A stretch of 64,000 bases of DNA from 54-19 sp038210655 (GTDB lineage Bacteria > Chloroflexota > Chloroflexia > Chloroheliales > Chloroheliaceae): NCBI GenBank assembly GCA_038210655.1, contig JBBQWM010000017.1:55432-119431 (forward strand), given 5' to 3'. Under the pieces are notes generated by a model, which saw only the letters and a list, made by a program, of their open reading frames with translations, did no database searches and was not told the origin of the DNA. The position numbers and the translations under genes are program-made. Numbering within the stretch: the first letter of the stretch is position 1; each line of letters opens with the position of its first letter. Below, piece after piece: positions 17,087 to 24,874 of this stretch.

Positions 17087-17728
17087 TTATTCTTCAAGTT
17101 TGTTTTGTAAAGCTTTGGTCTTGCGGTAATTGGCACTTGATCTGGCCCGGTTCATGCAACCGATGCTACACCAATGGCGGGTGGCGTTTTTGGTTATATC
17201 GTAAAAATAAAGGATGCAGCGCTCGTTTTTGCATTGGTGCAGCCTGCTTTGCTCCCCATTTACCAGTATCTCAAAGGCTGCCAGGGCTATATGTAATAAA
17301 AGGCCGCTGGTTTCCCGGTTATAGGTCTGGTAGACCGGGCGCAGACGACCATCAGGGGCTGTTTCTAGCGTGTGATGGCCCAGCCGAAGAAGCCGGTTTA
17401 GCCCGTCAAGTTCGGTCGGGTTGATGCTTTGTTGGTTTATCACCCTGTTACAAAGACTTCTTAATTCGGCCCGCAACTCTTTAACGGCGGACAGTAGTGC
17501 TTCGTCAAAAACCTCCGGGGCGGCTTGTAACTTTATTGTAGTCTTATACTGAGCTAAAGCGGCCTGCCACCAATTGGCTAAGTCTGCCGGAGTTGCCAGC
17601 AGATCGCACCGCTCGCCCCGCCACATAATCTCGGTATTGAGCAAATCCAGGGCAAGCGCCCCACTCAAAAATATAAAATCTTTTTTTGTAGGTTGCTTTG
17701 TAGGTGTTTCAGTTTCCCCTGACTCCAT
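17087..17728 (-). CDS. CGNR zinc-finger (ABATE domain) transcriptional regulator
   Basis: The 213-residue protein has an N-terminal ABATE-type domain ('LSGALALDLLNTEIMWRG', 'DLLATPADLANWW'). A C-terminal treble-clef zinc finger follows, with two cysteines in 'CKNERCILYFYD' and two in 'HWCSIGCMNRARS'. The finger motif reads CMNR rather than the family's CGNR, with all four metal-binding cysteines kept. Members are putative stress-responsive transcription factors. The gene is divergent from a VOC gene, and their promoters overlap (17790-17840) next to an inverted repeat that is a natural binding site for this protein. Confidence 0.88.
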   Translation of the reverse strand: MESGETETPTKQPTKKDFIFLSGALALDLLNTEIMWRGERCDLLATPADLANWWQAALAQYKTTIKLQAAPEVFDEALLSAVKELRAELRSLCNRVINQQSINPTELDGLNRLLRLGHHTLETAPDGRLRPVYQTYNRETSGLLLHIALAAFEILVNGEQSRLHQCKNERCILYFYDITKNATRHWCSIGCMNRARSSANYRKTKALQNKLEE

Positions 17729-17789
17729 ATGTGATACTTGTCCCTCTAGCTGTTAACAATCATCCTTCTAAATGTAGACTAATAGATCA

Positions 17790-17818
17790 ATTATACACAT
17801 CTATCAAGCTATTGACAA
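17790..17818 (-). promoter_or_regulatory. Promoter of the CGNR regulator gene
   Basis: On the minus strand TTGTCA (17813-17818), 17 nt, TATAAT (17790-17795), ~60 nt before the start codon. Its -35 element is the same DNA as the -35 of the opposing promoter. Confidence 0.7.
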
Positions 17819-17840
17819 GTATATAACCTTATGCTACCAT
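17812..17840 (+). promoter_or_regulatory. Promoter facing the VOC gene
   Basis: TTGACA (17812-17817), 17 nt, TACCAT (17835-17840). It overlaps the divergent CGNR promoter through the shared -35 region and reads towards the VOC gene at 18046, across an inverted-repeat element. Confidence 0.5.
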
Positions 17841-17846
17841 CTAGCA

Positions 17847-17878
17847 TGTACACATCAAAACTAGCTTTGATATGTACA
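17847..17878. promoter_or_regulatory. Candidate operator (inverted repeat)
   Basis: TGTACACATCAAA / TTTGATATGTACA, 13-bp arms with one mismatch and a 6-nt centre. It begins 6 nt downstream of the TACCAT -10 and so covers the predicted transcription start of the plus-strand promoter, a repressor position. Confidence 0.6.
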
Positions 17879-17930
17879 AAAGATTATATTACTAATCCGC
17901 ACTCAAGACGAACCTGTTGGCTTTATATTA

Positions 17931-18032
17931 AGAACCGATCTAGGTAGGGGCGACCTTTATGGTCGCCCGGTGTGTTCCGAACCGGGCGACCATAAAGGTC
18001 GCTCCTACCAGCAGCCTATTAGGATAGGCTCT
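17931..18032. repeat. Inverted-repeat element, AGAACCGATC family
   Basis: Outer ends agaaccgatc / ggataggctct surround a core gtaggggcgacctttatggt and its complement ending gtcgctcctacc (18007). Related copies lie at 39283-39382 and 47888-48000. It lies in the leader of the VOC gene. Confidence 0.85.
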
Positions 18033-18045
18033 AAGGAGAATAAGC

Positions 18046-18516
18046 ATGAGTACTACAGAAGAAGTGGTTCACCCGACTTTGCAAACTGGTCACGTCGGCT
18101 TGAACGTCAGCAATTTGGAACGCTCCAAGCAGTTTTACCAGCAAGTTTTCGGTTTTCAGATGATCGGTGAGTCTGAGGTGCCAGACCGCCGCTTTTTGTT
18201 TTTGGGTGATGGACAAAAGCTGGTGCTGACTCTCTGGCAACAGAGCGAAGGCCGCTTTGAGAAGCAACGTCCTGGTCTACACCACCTTTCCTTCCAGGTT
18301 GCAAACATTGAGCAAGTCAAGCAGATTGAGCAGAAGTTGCAGGCCATCCAGACTCCTTTTCTTTACGATGGGATTATTCCTCACAATGAAGGAGCGCGTT
18401 CTGGTGGTATCTTCTTTGAAGACCCTGATGGCATTCGTTTGGAGGTTTACAGTCCGACCGGAGCCGACCAACCCAATCCGCCGGTTGCGAATGGCCCGGC
18501 CTGTGGTTTCTTCTAG
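18046..18516 (+). CDS. VOC-family dioxygenase/glyoxalase-like protein
   Basis: The 156-residue VOC-fold protein contains 'HVGLNVSNLERSKQFYQQVF', 'FLFLGDGQKLVLTLWQQS', 'GLHHLSFQVANIEQVKQIEQ' and 'GGIFFEDPDGIRLEVYSP'. The His near the start, the His in the HHLSF strand and the final Glu in LEVY are placed as in metal-binding VOC enzymes such as catechol dioxygenases and glyoxalase I. It is divergent from a CGNR regulator, with overlapping promoters and an inverted repeat, so it is probably part of a small inducible stress or detoxification unit. The substrate is unknown. Confidence 0.85.
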   Translation: MSTTEEVVHPTLQTGHVGLNVSNLERSKQFYQQVFGFQMIGESEVPDRRFLFLGDGQKLVLTLWQQSEGRFEKQRPGLHHLSFQVANIEQVKQIEQKLQAIQTPFLYDGIIPHNEGARSGGIFFEDPDGIRLEVYSPTGADQPNPPVANGPACGFF

Positions 18517-18639
18517 GCCGTTGGTTCTCCTATCAAGGATTTATAGCAAAATGCCGCGAGATTGAACGCCTACAGAATAGTAGGTAGATCAAATGCTTTG
18601 CATTCTGCTATGTACGTCAGAGTAGCGAAAGGATCAAAA

Positions 18640-19548
18640 ATGACCGCAGTGTTTCACGAAGGGGAGTTGGCGGTGCAGGCCGAGGCTGGGGTTCAAGCTA
18701 TGGCAAAACGGATTGGCAACGGTTTGCATTCGACTATTCCTCCGCTTGCCCAGGAATTTTTACAGAGTCAGCCTATGGCGGTGGTCGGGAGCGTCAGCCA
18801 GGAAGGGCGGGTCTGGGCCTCGCTGTTGGTGGGTGAACCGGGTTTTATGGAGGCGGTTAGCGATAATATAGTGCGTATCAAGACCCCACTTGTTCCCGGC
18901 GACCCATTGAACGCGAACCTGATGGCGACCAGCGAGATTGGTATGATAATTATCGAGCCTGCGACCCGGCGACGAATGCGGGTCAACGGTCGGGCTGAAA
19001 TCCAACCGGACGGCAGTATTTGGGTTCAGACCGATCAGGTGTATTCCAATTGTCTCAAGTATATCCAGGCTCGTGAGGTCGTGGCGGGAACGGTCGAGGC
19101 GGGGGAAGGCTCGACGGTTTCGGAGGCTTCCGCCCTAGCCCCGGCTCAACAAAGTTGGATTGAACAGGCCGATACTTTTTTTATCAGTAGTTTTCATCCG
19201 GCGGGTGGGGCGGACGCTTCACACCGGGGCGGTTATCCCGGTTTCGTGCGGGTGGTTGGCGAAAAGAAGCTTTTATTCCCCGACTATTCCGGCAATATGA
19301 TGTTCCAGACGCTTGGCAATCTTTGGGCTAATCCGAATAGTGGTCTGCTTTTTATCGACTTTGAACGTGGCGGGACACTTCAGTTGAGCGGAAAGGCCCG
19401 CGTGCTGTCTTTAGCGGAAAGTCCGTTGCAATTCGTCGGAGCCGAACGGGTGGTTGAGTTCGAGATTGAGGGAGTAGTCGAAATCGCCCACCACAACGCT
19501 TTACGCTGGAACTTCCTCGACTATTCGCGCTTCAACCCGCAAGGTTAA
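18640..19548 (+). CDS. Pyridoxamine 5'-phosphate oxidase-fold (PPOX) protein
   Basis: The product is 302 residues from ATG 18640, which follows AAAGGA with 6-nt spacing; an upstream in-frame start would add a non-conserved leader. The sequence 'FLQSQPMAVVGSVSQEGRVW', 'LNANLMATSEIGMIIIEPATRRRMRVNG' (read in parts) and a second half with 'GFVRVVGEKKLLFPDYSGN' and 'LLFIDFERGGTLQLSGKA' is typical of flavin-binding split-barrel proteins of the PNPOx-like/HugZ-like superfamily. It likely binds FMN or F420. It is convergent with prmA, the two genes sharing their last 4 bp (19545-19548). Confidence 0.82.
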   Translation: MTAVFHEGELAVQAEAGVQAMAKRIGNGLHSTIPPLAQEFLQSQPMAVVGSVSQEGRVWASLLVGEPGFMEAVSDNIVRIKTPLVPGDPLNANLMATSEIGMIIIEPATRRRMRVNGRAEIQPDGSIWVQTDQVYSNCLKYIQAREVVAGTVEAGEGSTVSEASALAPAQQSWIEQADTFFISSFHPAGGADASHRGGYPGFVRVVGEKKLLFPDYSGNMMFQTLGNLWANPNSGLLFIDFERGGTLQLSGKARVLSLAESPLQFVGAERVVEFEIEGVVEIAHHNALRWNFLDYSRFNPQG

Positions 19549-21092
19549 TCAGCTTTCTGGTGGGCAAAGGCAACCCAATCGGTCTCCTGGCGGCGTTCGA
19601 GTAAGGCCAGCCCGCCACTTTCAAAAGCGGCAGCCACTTCGTCGGCGCGTTCGGCGATAATCCCGCTTGTAATCAAGAGGCCACCCGGTCGGAGGGCTGC
19701 CGCCATTGGCTCAGCCAGGGCGATTAAGACGCGGGCGATAATGTTGGCAATTATTGCGTCAAAGGGGAGGCTTTCGGTCAGGATCGGCGGGGGTTGCTGG
19801 GCTTCTGCCGGGAAAGCATAAAAACCGCCTTCTCCGGCCTCGTTTTCTTCGACCGCCAAAGAGCCAGTTTCCATTGTTACCCGGTCGCTGACCCCGTTGC
19901 GCTCTACGTTCTCGCGGGCGGCCCGAACTGCTACCTGATCGGTATCGAGACCGAGGGTAAAGGGTACTTCAAGTCGGGCGGCGGCAATCGCCAGAATACC
20001 GCTACCCGTTCCCAGGTCGAGCGTTTTGCGATGCTGGGTCGGGTTGAGATGATCTTCCATCAATTGTAGACACAGACGGGTAGTTGGGTGCAGGCCGGTT
20101 CCAAAGGCCATGCCGGGGTCAATCTCGACCACCAAATCGTCCGCTAGAGGGGTATAGGCCTGCCAGGGTGGTTTGATAACGGTGCGCCGTCCGACCCGGT
20201 GAACCTGATAAAACTCTTTCCAGGCGTTAGCCCAGTCTTCCTCACGTCGCTCCCCAACCTGCAATTCCTCGATGTGGCGCAATTTGCCCAGGTAAAACAG
20301 CCCTTCGCGCAGCTTTTCGATATTGGCGGTGGATTGGCGGTTAGCCGGGATGTAAGTACGGACTGTGACGGGTTCGTTGGGGTCGCTGGTTGCGCCACCG
20401 TCCGGCCCTGGTTGGGTCGCTTCCTCGATTACCACCCCCTGATTATAGCCGTAGCGGGCGAACAGTTCGGTAATCGCTTCGACTGCTTCTGGTTCGGCCC
20501 GCACGCTCAGTTCGAGCCAGCTTTGGTCGGCTCCGTCCTCGTTGGTTGCTTCTTCTGGTGGGGTCGCTATAGCTTGCTCAGCTTCGTAAACGACCCGCCA
20601 CAGGCCAGCGCGATCAGTAGGAGCCAGATCATGCTCCGCCAGGGTCGCTATGTCTTGCTCGGATTCGGCGAAGGGCAGAAAAAGGTCTTCGAGGTGTGGC
20701 GTTTCGCGTAGCAAATCGGTCAGGGCCAGTTGCAAAGTGTTGGCTTGCAGTGGGGTTGCCGGGTCACTCTCCGGCCCGATGATAAGCGCCACCAACCGGG
20801 CGTGTAGACGGGCCTCGTCCAGTTTGAACTGGCAAAAGCCACTTACGTCGGCCCAATTGTAGCCTGCGCTATAGCCGCCGAATTCCTCCCCAGTCCAGGC
20901 GTTATCTATCAAGCCTTCCAGCAAAATAAGCTCGTTTTCGCTCAAGGCCCGCTTTTCGAGCGCTCCAAGTCGGGCAGTTTGACCCGGCTCCAAAAAGACC
21001 GCCAATTCTTGACCTTTAGCCCAATTTAACACTCCCGACCGAGCCGAGGCGTAGACTTGTGGCTTATGAAAGCGGCTAAAAGCGTAAAACAT
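19545..21092 (-). CDS. prmA: Ribosomal protein L11 methyltransferase (PrmA) with N-terminal extension
   Basis: The C-terminal ~325 residues (from ~192, 'SWLELSVRAEPEAVEAITEL') are a full PrmA. They comprise the L11-recognition domain, 'RTVIKPPWQAYTP', the SAM site 'DPGMAFGTGLHPTTRLCL' and 'TLDLGTGSGILAIAAARL', and the 'DAIIANIIARVLIALA' catalytic-loop strand. It would trimethylate L11. The first ~190 residues ('RFHKPQVYASARSGVLNWAKG' and an acidic helical part) are not part of normal PrmA and were not recognised. An acidic insert (AVEENEAGEGGF) also interrupts the Rossmann domain. The start could lie further downstream, but the extension is continuous and in frame. Confidence 0.88.
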   Translation of the reverse strand: MFYAFSRFHKPQVYASARSGVLNWAKGQELAVFLEPGQTARLGALEKRALSENELILLEGLIDNAWTGEEFGGYSAGYNWADVSGFCQFKLDEARLHARLVALIIGPESDPATPLQANTLQLALTDLLRETPHLEDLFLPFAESEQDIATLAEHDLAPTDRAGLWRVVYEAEQAIATPPEEATNEDGADQSWLELSVRAEPEAVEAITELFARYGYNQGVVIEEATQPGPDGGATSDPNEPVTVRTYIPANRQSTANIEKLREGLFYLGKLRHIEELQVGERREEDWANAWKEFYQVHRVGRRTVIKPPWQAYTPLADDLVVEIDPGMAFGTGLHPTTRLCLQLMEDHLNPTQHRKTLDLGTGSGILAIAAARLEVPFTLGLDTDQVAVRAARENVERNGVSDRVTMETGSLAVEENEAGEGGFYAFPAEAQQPPPILTESLPFDAIIANIIARVLIALAEPMAAALRPGGLLITSGIIAERADEVAAAFESGGLALLERRQETDWVAFAHQKAD

Positions 21093-21167
21093 TCAGGCTC
21101 CTATGTACCAATTTAGGCTGAGAAATGCCCTTCTCAACAAGAGGGCGACTAAACAAGTTACACGACA

Positions 21168-22307
21168 TCAGGCAGATTGCTTGATTTGGTCTATGACCCA
21201 CTCGAACACTGCTAGGAACTCTCTTAAGGAGGCTTCATTGGTGAGCATCCTCAGCCACAGCCAGGGAAAAGTGTTAAAGTTTAACAGGTCGCCTGACATG
21301 GATAACCCGGTAATGGGTTTAAAGCGGTTTTCTAGCTCTTTTCTTTTTTCTTCCGAGTCAAAAGCCGCTCCCCAATAATAGGCGGAAAGCTCAAATCGGG
21401 TATCAGTCAAGAGATTAAACAACTTGTAATCCCTGCCGTTGTGCTTTACAAATGGCATTAGGCAACCATTTCTATTACCCTTACCCCAGTTTATAAAAGT
21501 AGCTTTGTTTTTTGCCCAGGCATAGATTTCTCTGGCTACTTTCACTTCTGCCGGGCTTTTTGTAGACCCCATTCTTGCAAAAAAGGTCGTTTCATCCCAT
21601 TGCTTTGAGGGCGCGGGAGGGATTATTTTTTGAGTAACCACCCTGGAAACCAAAGTTTTAAGCCCCTGATTTCCATTAGGCCCCTGACTCCCATATTGTT
21701 TGACTTCAATCGCCAGCACCTCGGCGGGATTCATTTGCTTGTTTAGAAAGTCTACGATCCGCCTGAGTTCGGCTGGAATTTGGTCAGCCAGAAAAACCAG
21801 TCGTATTTTGCCAGCCCGCAGATTAGTCAACCCCTTTTCCCAGAAATCTTCAGGCGTTGCTTCCTCCATCAAAAAATCGGTTAACACCTTTTCGGCGGCG
21901 TTTCCTTGCAGTTGACAGGTTCTGTCAAAGGAAGCCTTAATTTTATCCAGTGACCAATATTCTGGCCCATTGGCGGCGTAATCCATCATTTGCCCGATTA
22001 CTTCACGCCTGATTTGGGTATTGCTACTATGCTTAATTTCTACCAAAGTCGGTATAGCATCCTGGTCGAAAAAGAGATGATCTAAAAACCAACGATCTGT
22101 GCCGTTTTCCTCGCCCGGTACGCCCATTTCACGGGTGATAAGTAACCAGCGTCGCGGTTCCACCGGGTCAATTTGATTGCCCGCCAGCAAATTAGGATAT
22201 TTTGCCAGCAGTCTTTGTAGCTCATCTTCATTAAGGTAAGGCTGCTCAGACATTTCGACTAAACTATTATCATTCTGGATCAAAAATATACCACCGTTAT
22301 TGAGCAT
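21168..22307 (-). CDS. Predicted PD-(D/E)XK nuclease-like protein (NucS/DUF91-like)
   Basis: The 379-residue protein has an N-terminal helical lead 'NEDELQRLLAKYPNLLAG', then 'DRWFLDHLFFDQDAIPTLVE' running into 'EIKHSSNTQIRREVIGQMMD'. The D..(x)..EIK arrangement followed by a QMMDYAA helix is the classic core of endonuclease NucS-like and related PD-(D/E)XK domains. The C-terminal half (~240-379) has no clear match. Upstream and downstream neighbours (PrmA, esterase) do not form an obvious system with it. A DNA repair or defence role is inferred; activity is unproven. Confidence 0.6.
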   Translation of the reverse strand: MLNNGGIFLIQNDNSLVEMSEQPYLNEDELQRLLAKYPNLLAGNQIDPVEPRRWLLITREMGVPGEENGTDRWFLDHLFFDQDAIPTLVEIKHSSNTQIRREVIGQMMDYAANGPEYWSLDKIKASFDRTCQLQGNAAEKVLTDFLMEEATPEDFWEKGLTNLRAGKIRLVFLADQIPAELRRIVDFLNKQMNPAEVLAIEVKQYGSQGPNGNQGLKTLVSRVVTQKIIPPAPSKQWDETTFFARMGSTKSPAEVKVAREIYAWAKNKATFINWGKGNRNGCLMPFVKHNGRDYKLFNLLTDTRFELSAYYWGAAFDSEEKRKELENRFKPITGLSMSGDLLNFNTFPWLWLRMLTNEASLREFLAVFEWVIDQIKQSA

Positions 22308-22338
22308 CTACCACCCTTTCCATAGTAGCCGCTAGTAG

Positions 22339-22386
22339 CTAATATCTAATTTCTAATTTCTTACTTCTGATTTCTTACTTCTAACC
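22339..22386. repeat. Heptamer-type repeat overlapping the esterase 3' end
   Basis: Imperfect tandem units of ttctaat / ttcttac / ttctgat run from the spacer into the coding sequence that starts at 22353. The last residues of the esterase (VRSKKSEVRN) are encoded by this repeat. Confidence 0.7.
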
Positions 22387-23114
22387 TCCACCTGCTTAAC
22401 CACAAACGCTTCAATCGCATCCAAAACTTCTTCTTTTTGTGCGTCGCGAAGCATTTCGTGGCCGGTCTTGTCGAACCAGGTCAGTTGTTTAGATTGGCTG
22501 GAGACTGTATCGTACATAAACTGGAAAATCTTGGGGTCAATCGTGCGATCCTGGGTGCTTCCTAAGATCAAGAGCGGGGCGCTAATCTTCGAGAGGTGGG
22601 CCGGATTGCGACTGTAGGCGGAGAATTTTAGAAATTCAACGACCGAGGAAGTCGGAATGCCGTTATAATTTTGGTTGGTGCGGGCCGCTTCTGGGTCAAA
22701 AAAGCCTTGCGGGTCTTCTTTGAAAGTGTAGGTCTTTTGGACACGGGCGATCAAGGGAGCCAGCACCGACAGCTTCGATTTGGACTTGAGGGCCGGAGCG
22801 ATTACAACCAGGGCCGCTATTTTGTCCGGGTTATTGCGGGTTAGTTCCATCCCGACCAGGCTACCCATCGACAGCGCGACCGGCACAACTTTCTCGCACT
22901 CGGTCAAAAGGTCGTCCAGGGCGCGTTGCCCGTCCTCAACCCAATCCTGCCATTTGACCCCGGTCAGGTCTTCCGGCTTAGTTCCATGCCCGCGCAAAGA
23001 GGGCATCCGATAGGGAAGATTGTGCTTTTCGAGACGCGGCACAACCGGGTCGATACAATTGATATGCGAAGTAAAACCGTGCAAGAGTAGCACGCCAAAT
23101 GGAGCTTTAGCCAT
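22353..23114 (-). CDS. Alpha/beta hydrolase (carboxylesterase, Est30-like)
   Basis: The 253-residue protein begins 'FGVLLLHGFTSHINCIDPV', with HGF(T) as oxyanion-hole segment. It carries the nucleophile elbow 'VALSMGSLVGMEL', a probable acid in 'ILGSTQDRTIDP' and the catalytic His in 'DKTGHEMLRD'. The size and the small lid match monoacylglycerol lipase/carboxylesterase family members acting on short-chain esters in the cytoplasm. The last ~10 residues come from an intergenic repeat that has read into the frame, so they are unlikely to matter for the fold. Confidence 0.88.
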   Translation of the reverse strand: MAKAPFGVLLLHGFTSHINCIDPVVPRLEKHNLPYRMPSLRGHGTKPEDLTGVKWQDWVEDGQRALDDLLTECEKVVPVALSMGSLVGMELTRNNPDKIAALVVIAPALKSKSKLSVLAPLIARVQKTYTFKEDPQGFFDPEAARTNQNYNGIPTSSVVEFLKFSAYSRNPAHLSKISAPLLILGSTQDRTIDPKIFQFMYDTVSSQSKQLTWFDKTGHEMLRDAQKEEVLDAIEAFVVKQVEVRSKKSEVRN

Positions 23115-23124
23115 AACTTTGTCC

Positions 23125-23262
23125 TATCAGGTGAGAGGTATCAGGTATCAGGTGTCAGCTTGGTTCTTAATACCTTTTATGTAGTCGGTTTCACCAACTT
23201 ATGCAAAACTCTTTATTAAGCTAAGGTAAAAGCTGATACCTGCTACCTGATACCTGATGTCT
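23125..23262. repeat. Heptamer repeat pair in inverted orientation (aggtatc / aggtgtc)
   Basis: The tract caggtgagaggtatcaggta (23129-) and its complement agctgatacctgctacctga (23231-) flank ~75 bp of AT-rich DNA. The right tract ends just before the stop codon of the sugar transferase gene (23264). It has the same unit as at 1.75 and 46.1 kb. Confidence 0.8.
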
Positions 23263-23263
23263 A

Positions 23264-24862
23264 TTAATATGCGTTCTTGTCGGTAAATACGACCAGAATG
23301 GTCTTGAGCATGATCTTTAGATCGAACAGAACTGACCAATTCTCCACATAGTATAAATCATAGCGGGTACGTTCGGCAATCGAAGTGTCGCCCCGCAAGC
23401 CGTTGACTTGCGCCCACCCGGTCAGCCCGGCTTTTTCTTTGTGGCGGCGCATATAGCGTGGGATAGTCTGGCTAAACTCTTCGACATATTTGGGCTGTTC
23501 GGGGCGCGGCCCGACGATACTCATATCGCCTATCAGCACATTGATAAATTGAGGTAGCTCGTCGAGGCTAAAGCGACGGATAAATCGCCCGATCCATGTG
23601 CGGCGAGGGTCGTTGGCGGTCGTCCAGGCTGGCTGGACGTTTTTGGGTGTAAAGCGCATCGAGCGGAATTTGATGACGGTAAAGGGCTTGCCATCCAGCC
23701 CGACCCGTTCCTGTACGTAAAAGACCGGGCCACGTGGATCGGTCAGCTTGACCAGCAGGGCAATTAGAAGCATCATCGGTGAGATCAGCACCAGTACCAG
23801 AGTGCTAATTACAATGTCCATTGTGCGCTTGATAACCCGGTTTACCCCGCGCAAGGCAACATCTTTGACCGAGACAAGCGGCAGGCCGGTCAGGGCGCTG
23901 ATACTGACCTCGTTGGCGGTGATAAGCTGGAAGACTTCGGGATAGATGCGGATATTGACCGGCAGATCGTCGCACAGGGCAACCATCTCGAATAGCTCGG
24001 CCTGGGTCACGTCGGAGGCGGCGATAATAAGCTCATCGGCCCGCAGGTTTCGCACGGCCTGGGGCAAATCGCTGATATGGCCCAAAAGCGGCACTCCGGC
24101 ATGAACCTGACATTCATGGTCGGCTCCTTGCTCTTCGCAGATAATCCCGACTACCGAATAACCGAGTTCGGGAGCGCCGTAGACCCGCTTTAAAATCCGG
24201 CTGGTCGGTTCACCACTTCCGACGATAATCATACGGATTTGGGCCGCTCCCAACCGCCGCAACAAGGCGACCAGCCAGCTAAACAATCCGCGCACCACCA
24301 GCGTCAGCCCGATTATCAATACAAATGAATAGCCCAGAATCAGCCGGGAATAGGCAAAGCTCGGCCCTAGCACAAAGGAATTGACAAAGACAGCCAGTAC
24401 TAGCCCCAGCAAAGTAGCCGCGCAGATACGGTAAAATTCGTCGATCTTGCTATAGCCGCGTTTAAGACGATAAAGCCCCTGCTTATAGAAAGCCAGCAAA
24501 ACTGAGCTAGTCGAGAAAAGTAGGATCAGCTGATAATTGGTCGGGTTGAAATCGAGGAAGGGGCCACCCACATCGAGCCGTCGTCGCCACCAGTAGGCCA
24601 GCAAAAAGCCCCCGGTAATGGTTGCCAGGTCGAGCGCCACTTGCACCAGGAAAAAGCCAAACTGAACCCATTCCCAACGGTGGGTATCCTTTAAGGGAGT
24701 CGGTTGGGGGCGGGGCGCGACGATTGGTTGGCTGACTTCTGACAAGCGTAGATCGGGTTCGAGGGGGGAGGAGTCAGCGGCGGCTGTCGTCAAACTGGGC
24801 CGGAGCGGTTCACTCTCCGGCGTGGTTATAATTTTGGTTGAAGGGTTGGACTTGTCTTTCAA
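23264..24862 (-). CDS. Polyprenyl-phosphate sugar-1-phosphate transferase (exopolysaccharide initiation)
   Basis: The 532-residue protein has a disordered N-terminus (~1-70), four or five membrane segments (~70-220) and a CoA-binding/Rossmann-like middle domain ('RMIIVGSGEPTSRILKRV'). The bacterial sugar transferase domain follows (~330-532): one more membrane helix, 'FYVQERVGLDGKPFTVIKFR', 'RRFSLDELPQFINVL', 'MSIVGPRPEQPKYVE' and 'LTGWAQVNGLRGDTS'. It transfers a sugar phosphate to undecaprenyl phosphate to start glycan assembly (WbaP/WcaJ class). The downstream order with a GT2 gene 12 bp upstream indicates one operon. Confidence 0.92.
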   Translation of the reverse strand: MKDKSNPSTKIITTPESEPLRPSLTTAAADSSPLEPDLRLSEVSQPIVAPRPQPTPLKDTHRWEWVQFGFFLVQVALDLATITGGFLLAYWWRRRLDVGGPFLDFNPTNYQLILLFSTSSVLLAFYKQGLYRLKRGYSKIDEFYRICAATLLGLVLAVFVNSFVLGPSFAYSRLILGYSFVLIIGLTLVVRGLFSWLVALLRRLGAAQIRMIIVGSGEPTSRILKRVYGAPELGYSVVGIICEEQGADHECQVHAGVPLLGHISDLPQAVRNLRADELIIAASDVTQAELFEMVALCDDLPVNIRIYPEVFQLITANEVSISALTGLPLVSVKDVALRGVNRVIKRTMDIVISTLVLVLISPMMLLIALLVKLTDPRGPVFYVQERVGLDGKPFTVIKFRSMRFTPKNVQPAWTTANDPRRTWIGRFIRRFSLDELPQFINVLIGDMSIVGPRPEQPKYVEEFSQTIPRYMRRHKEKAGLTGWAQVNGLRGDTSIAERTRYDLYYVENWSVLFDLKIMLKTILVVFTDKNAY

Positions 24863-24874
24863 ACTTTTTAGTCC

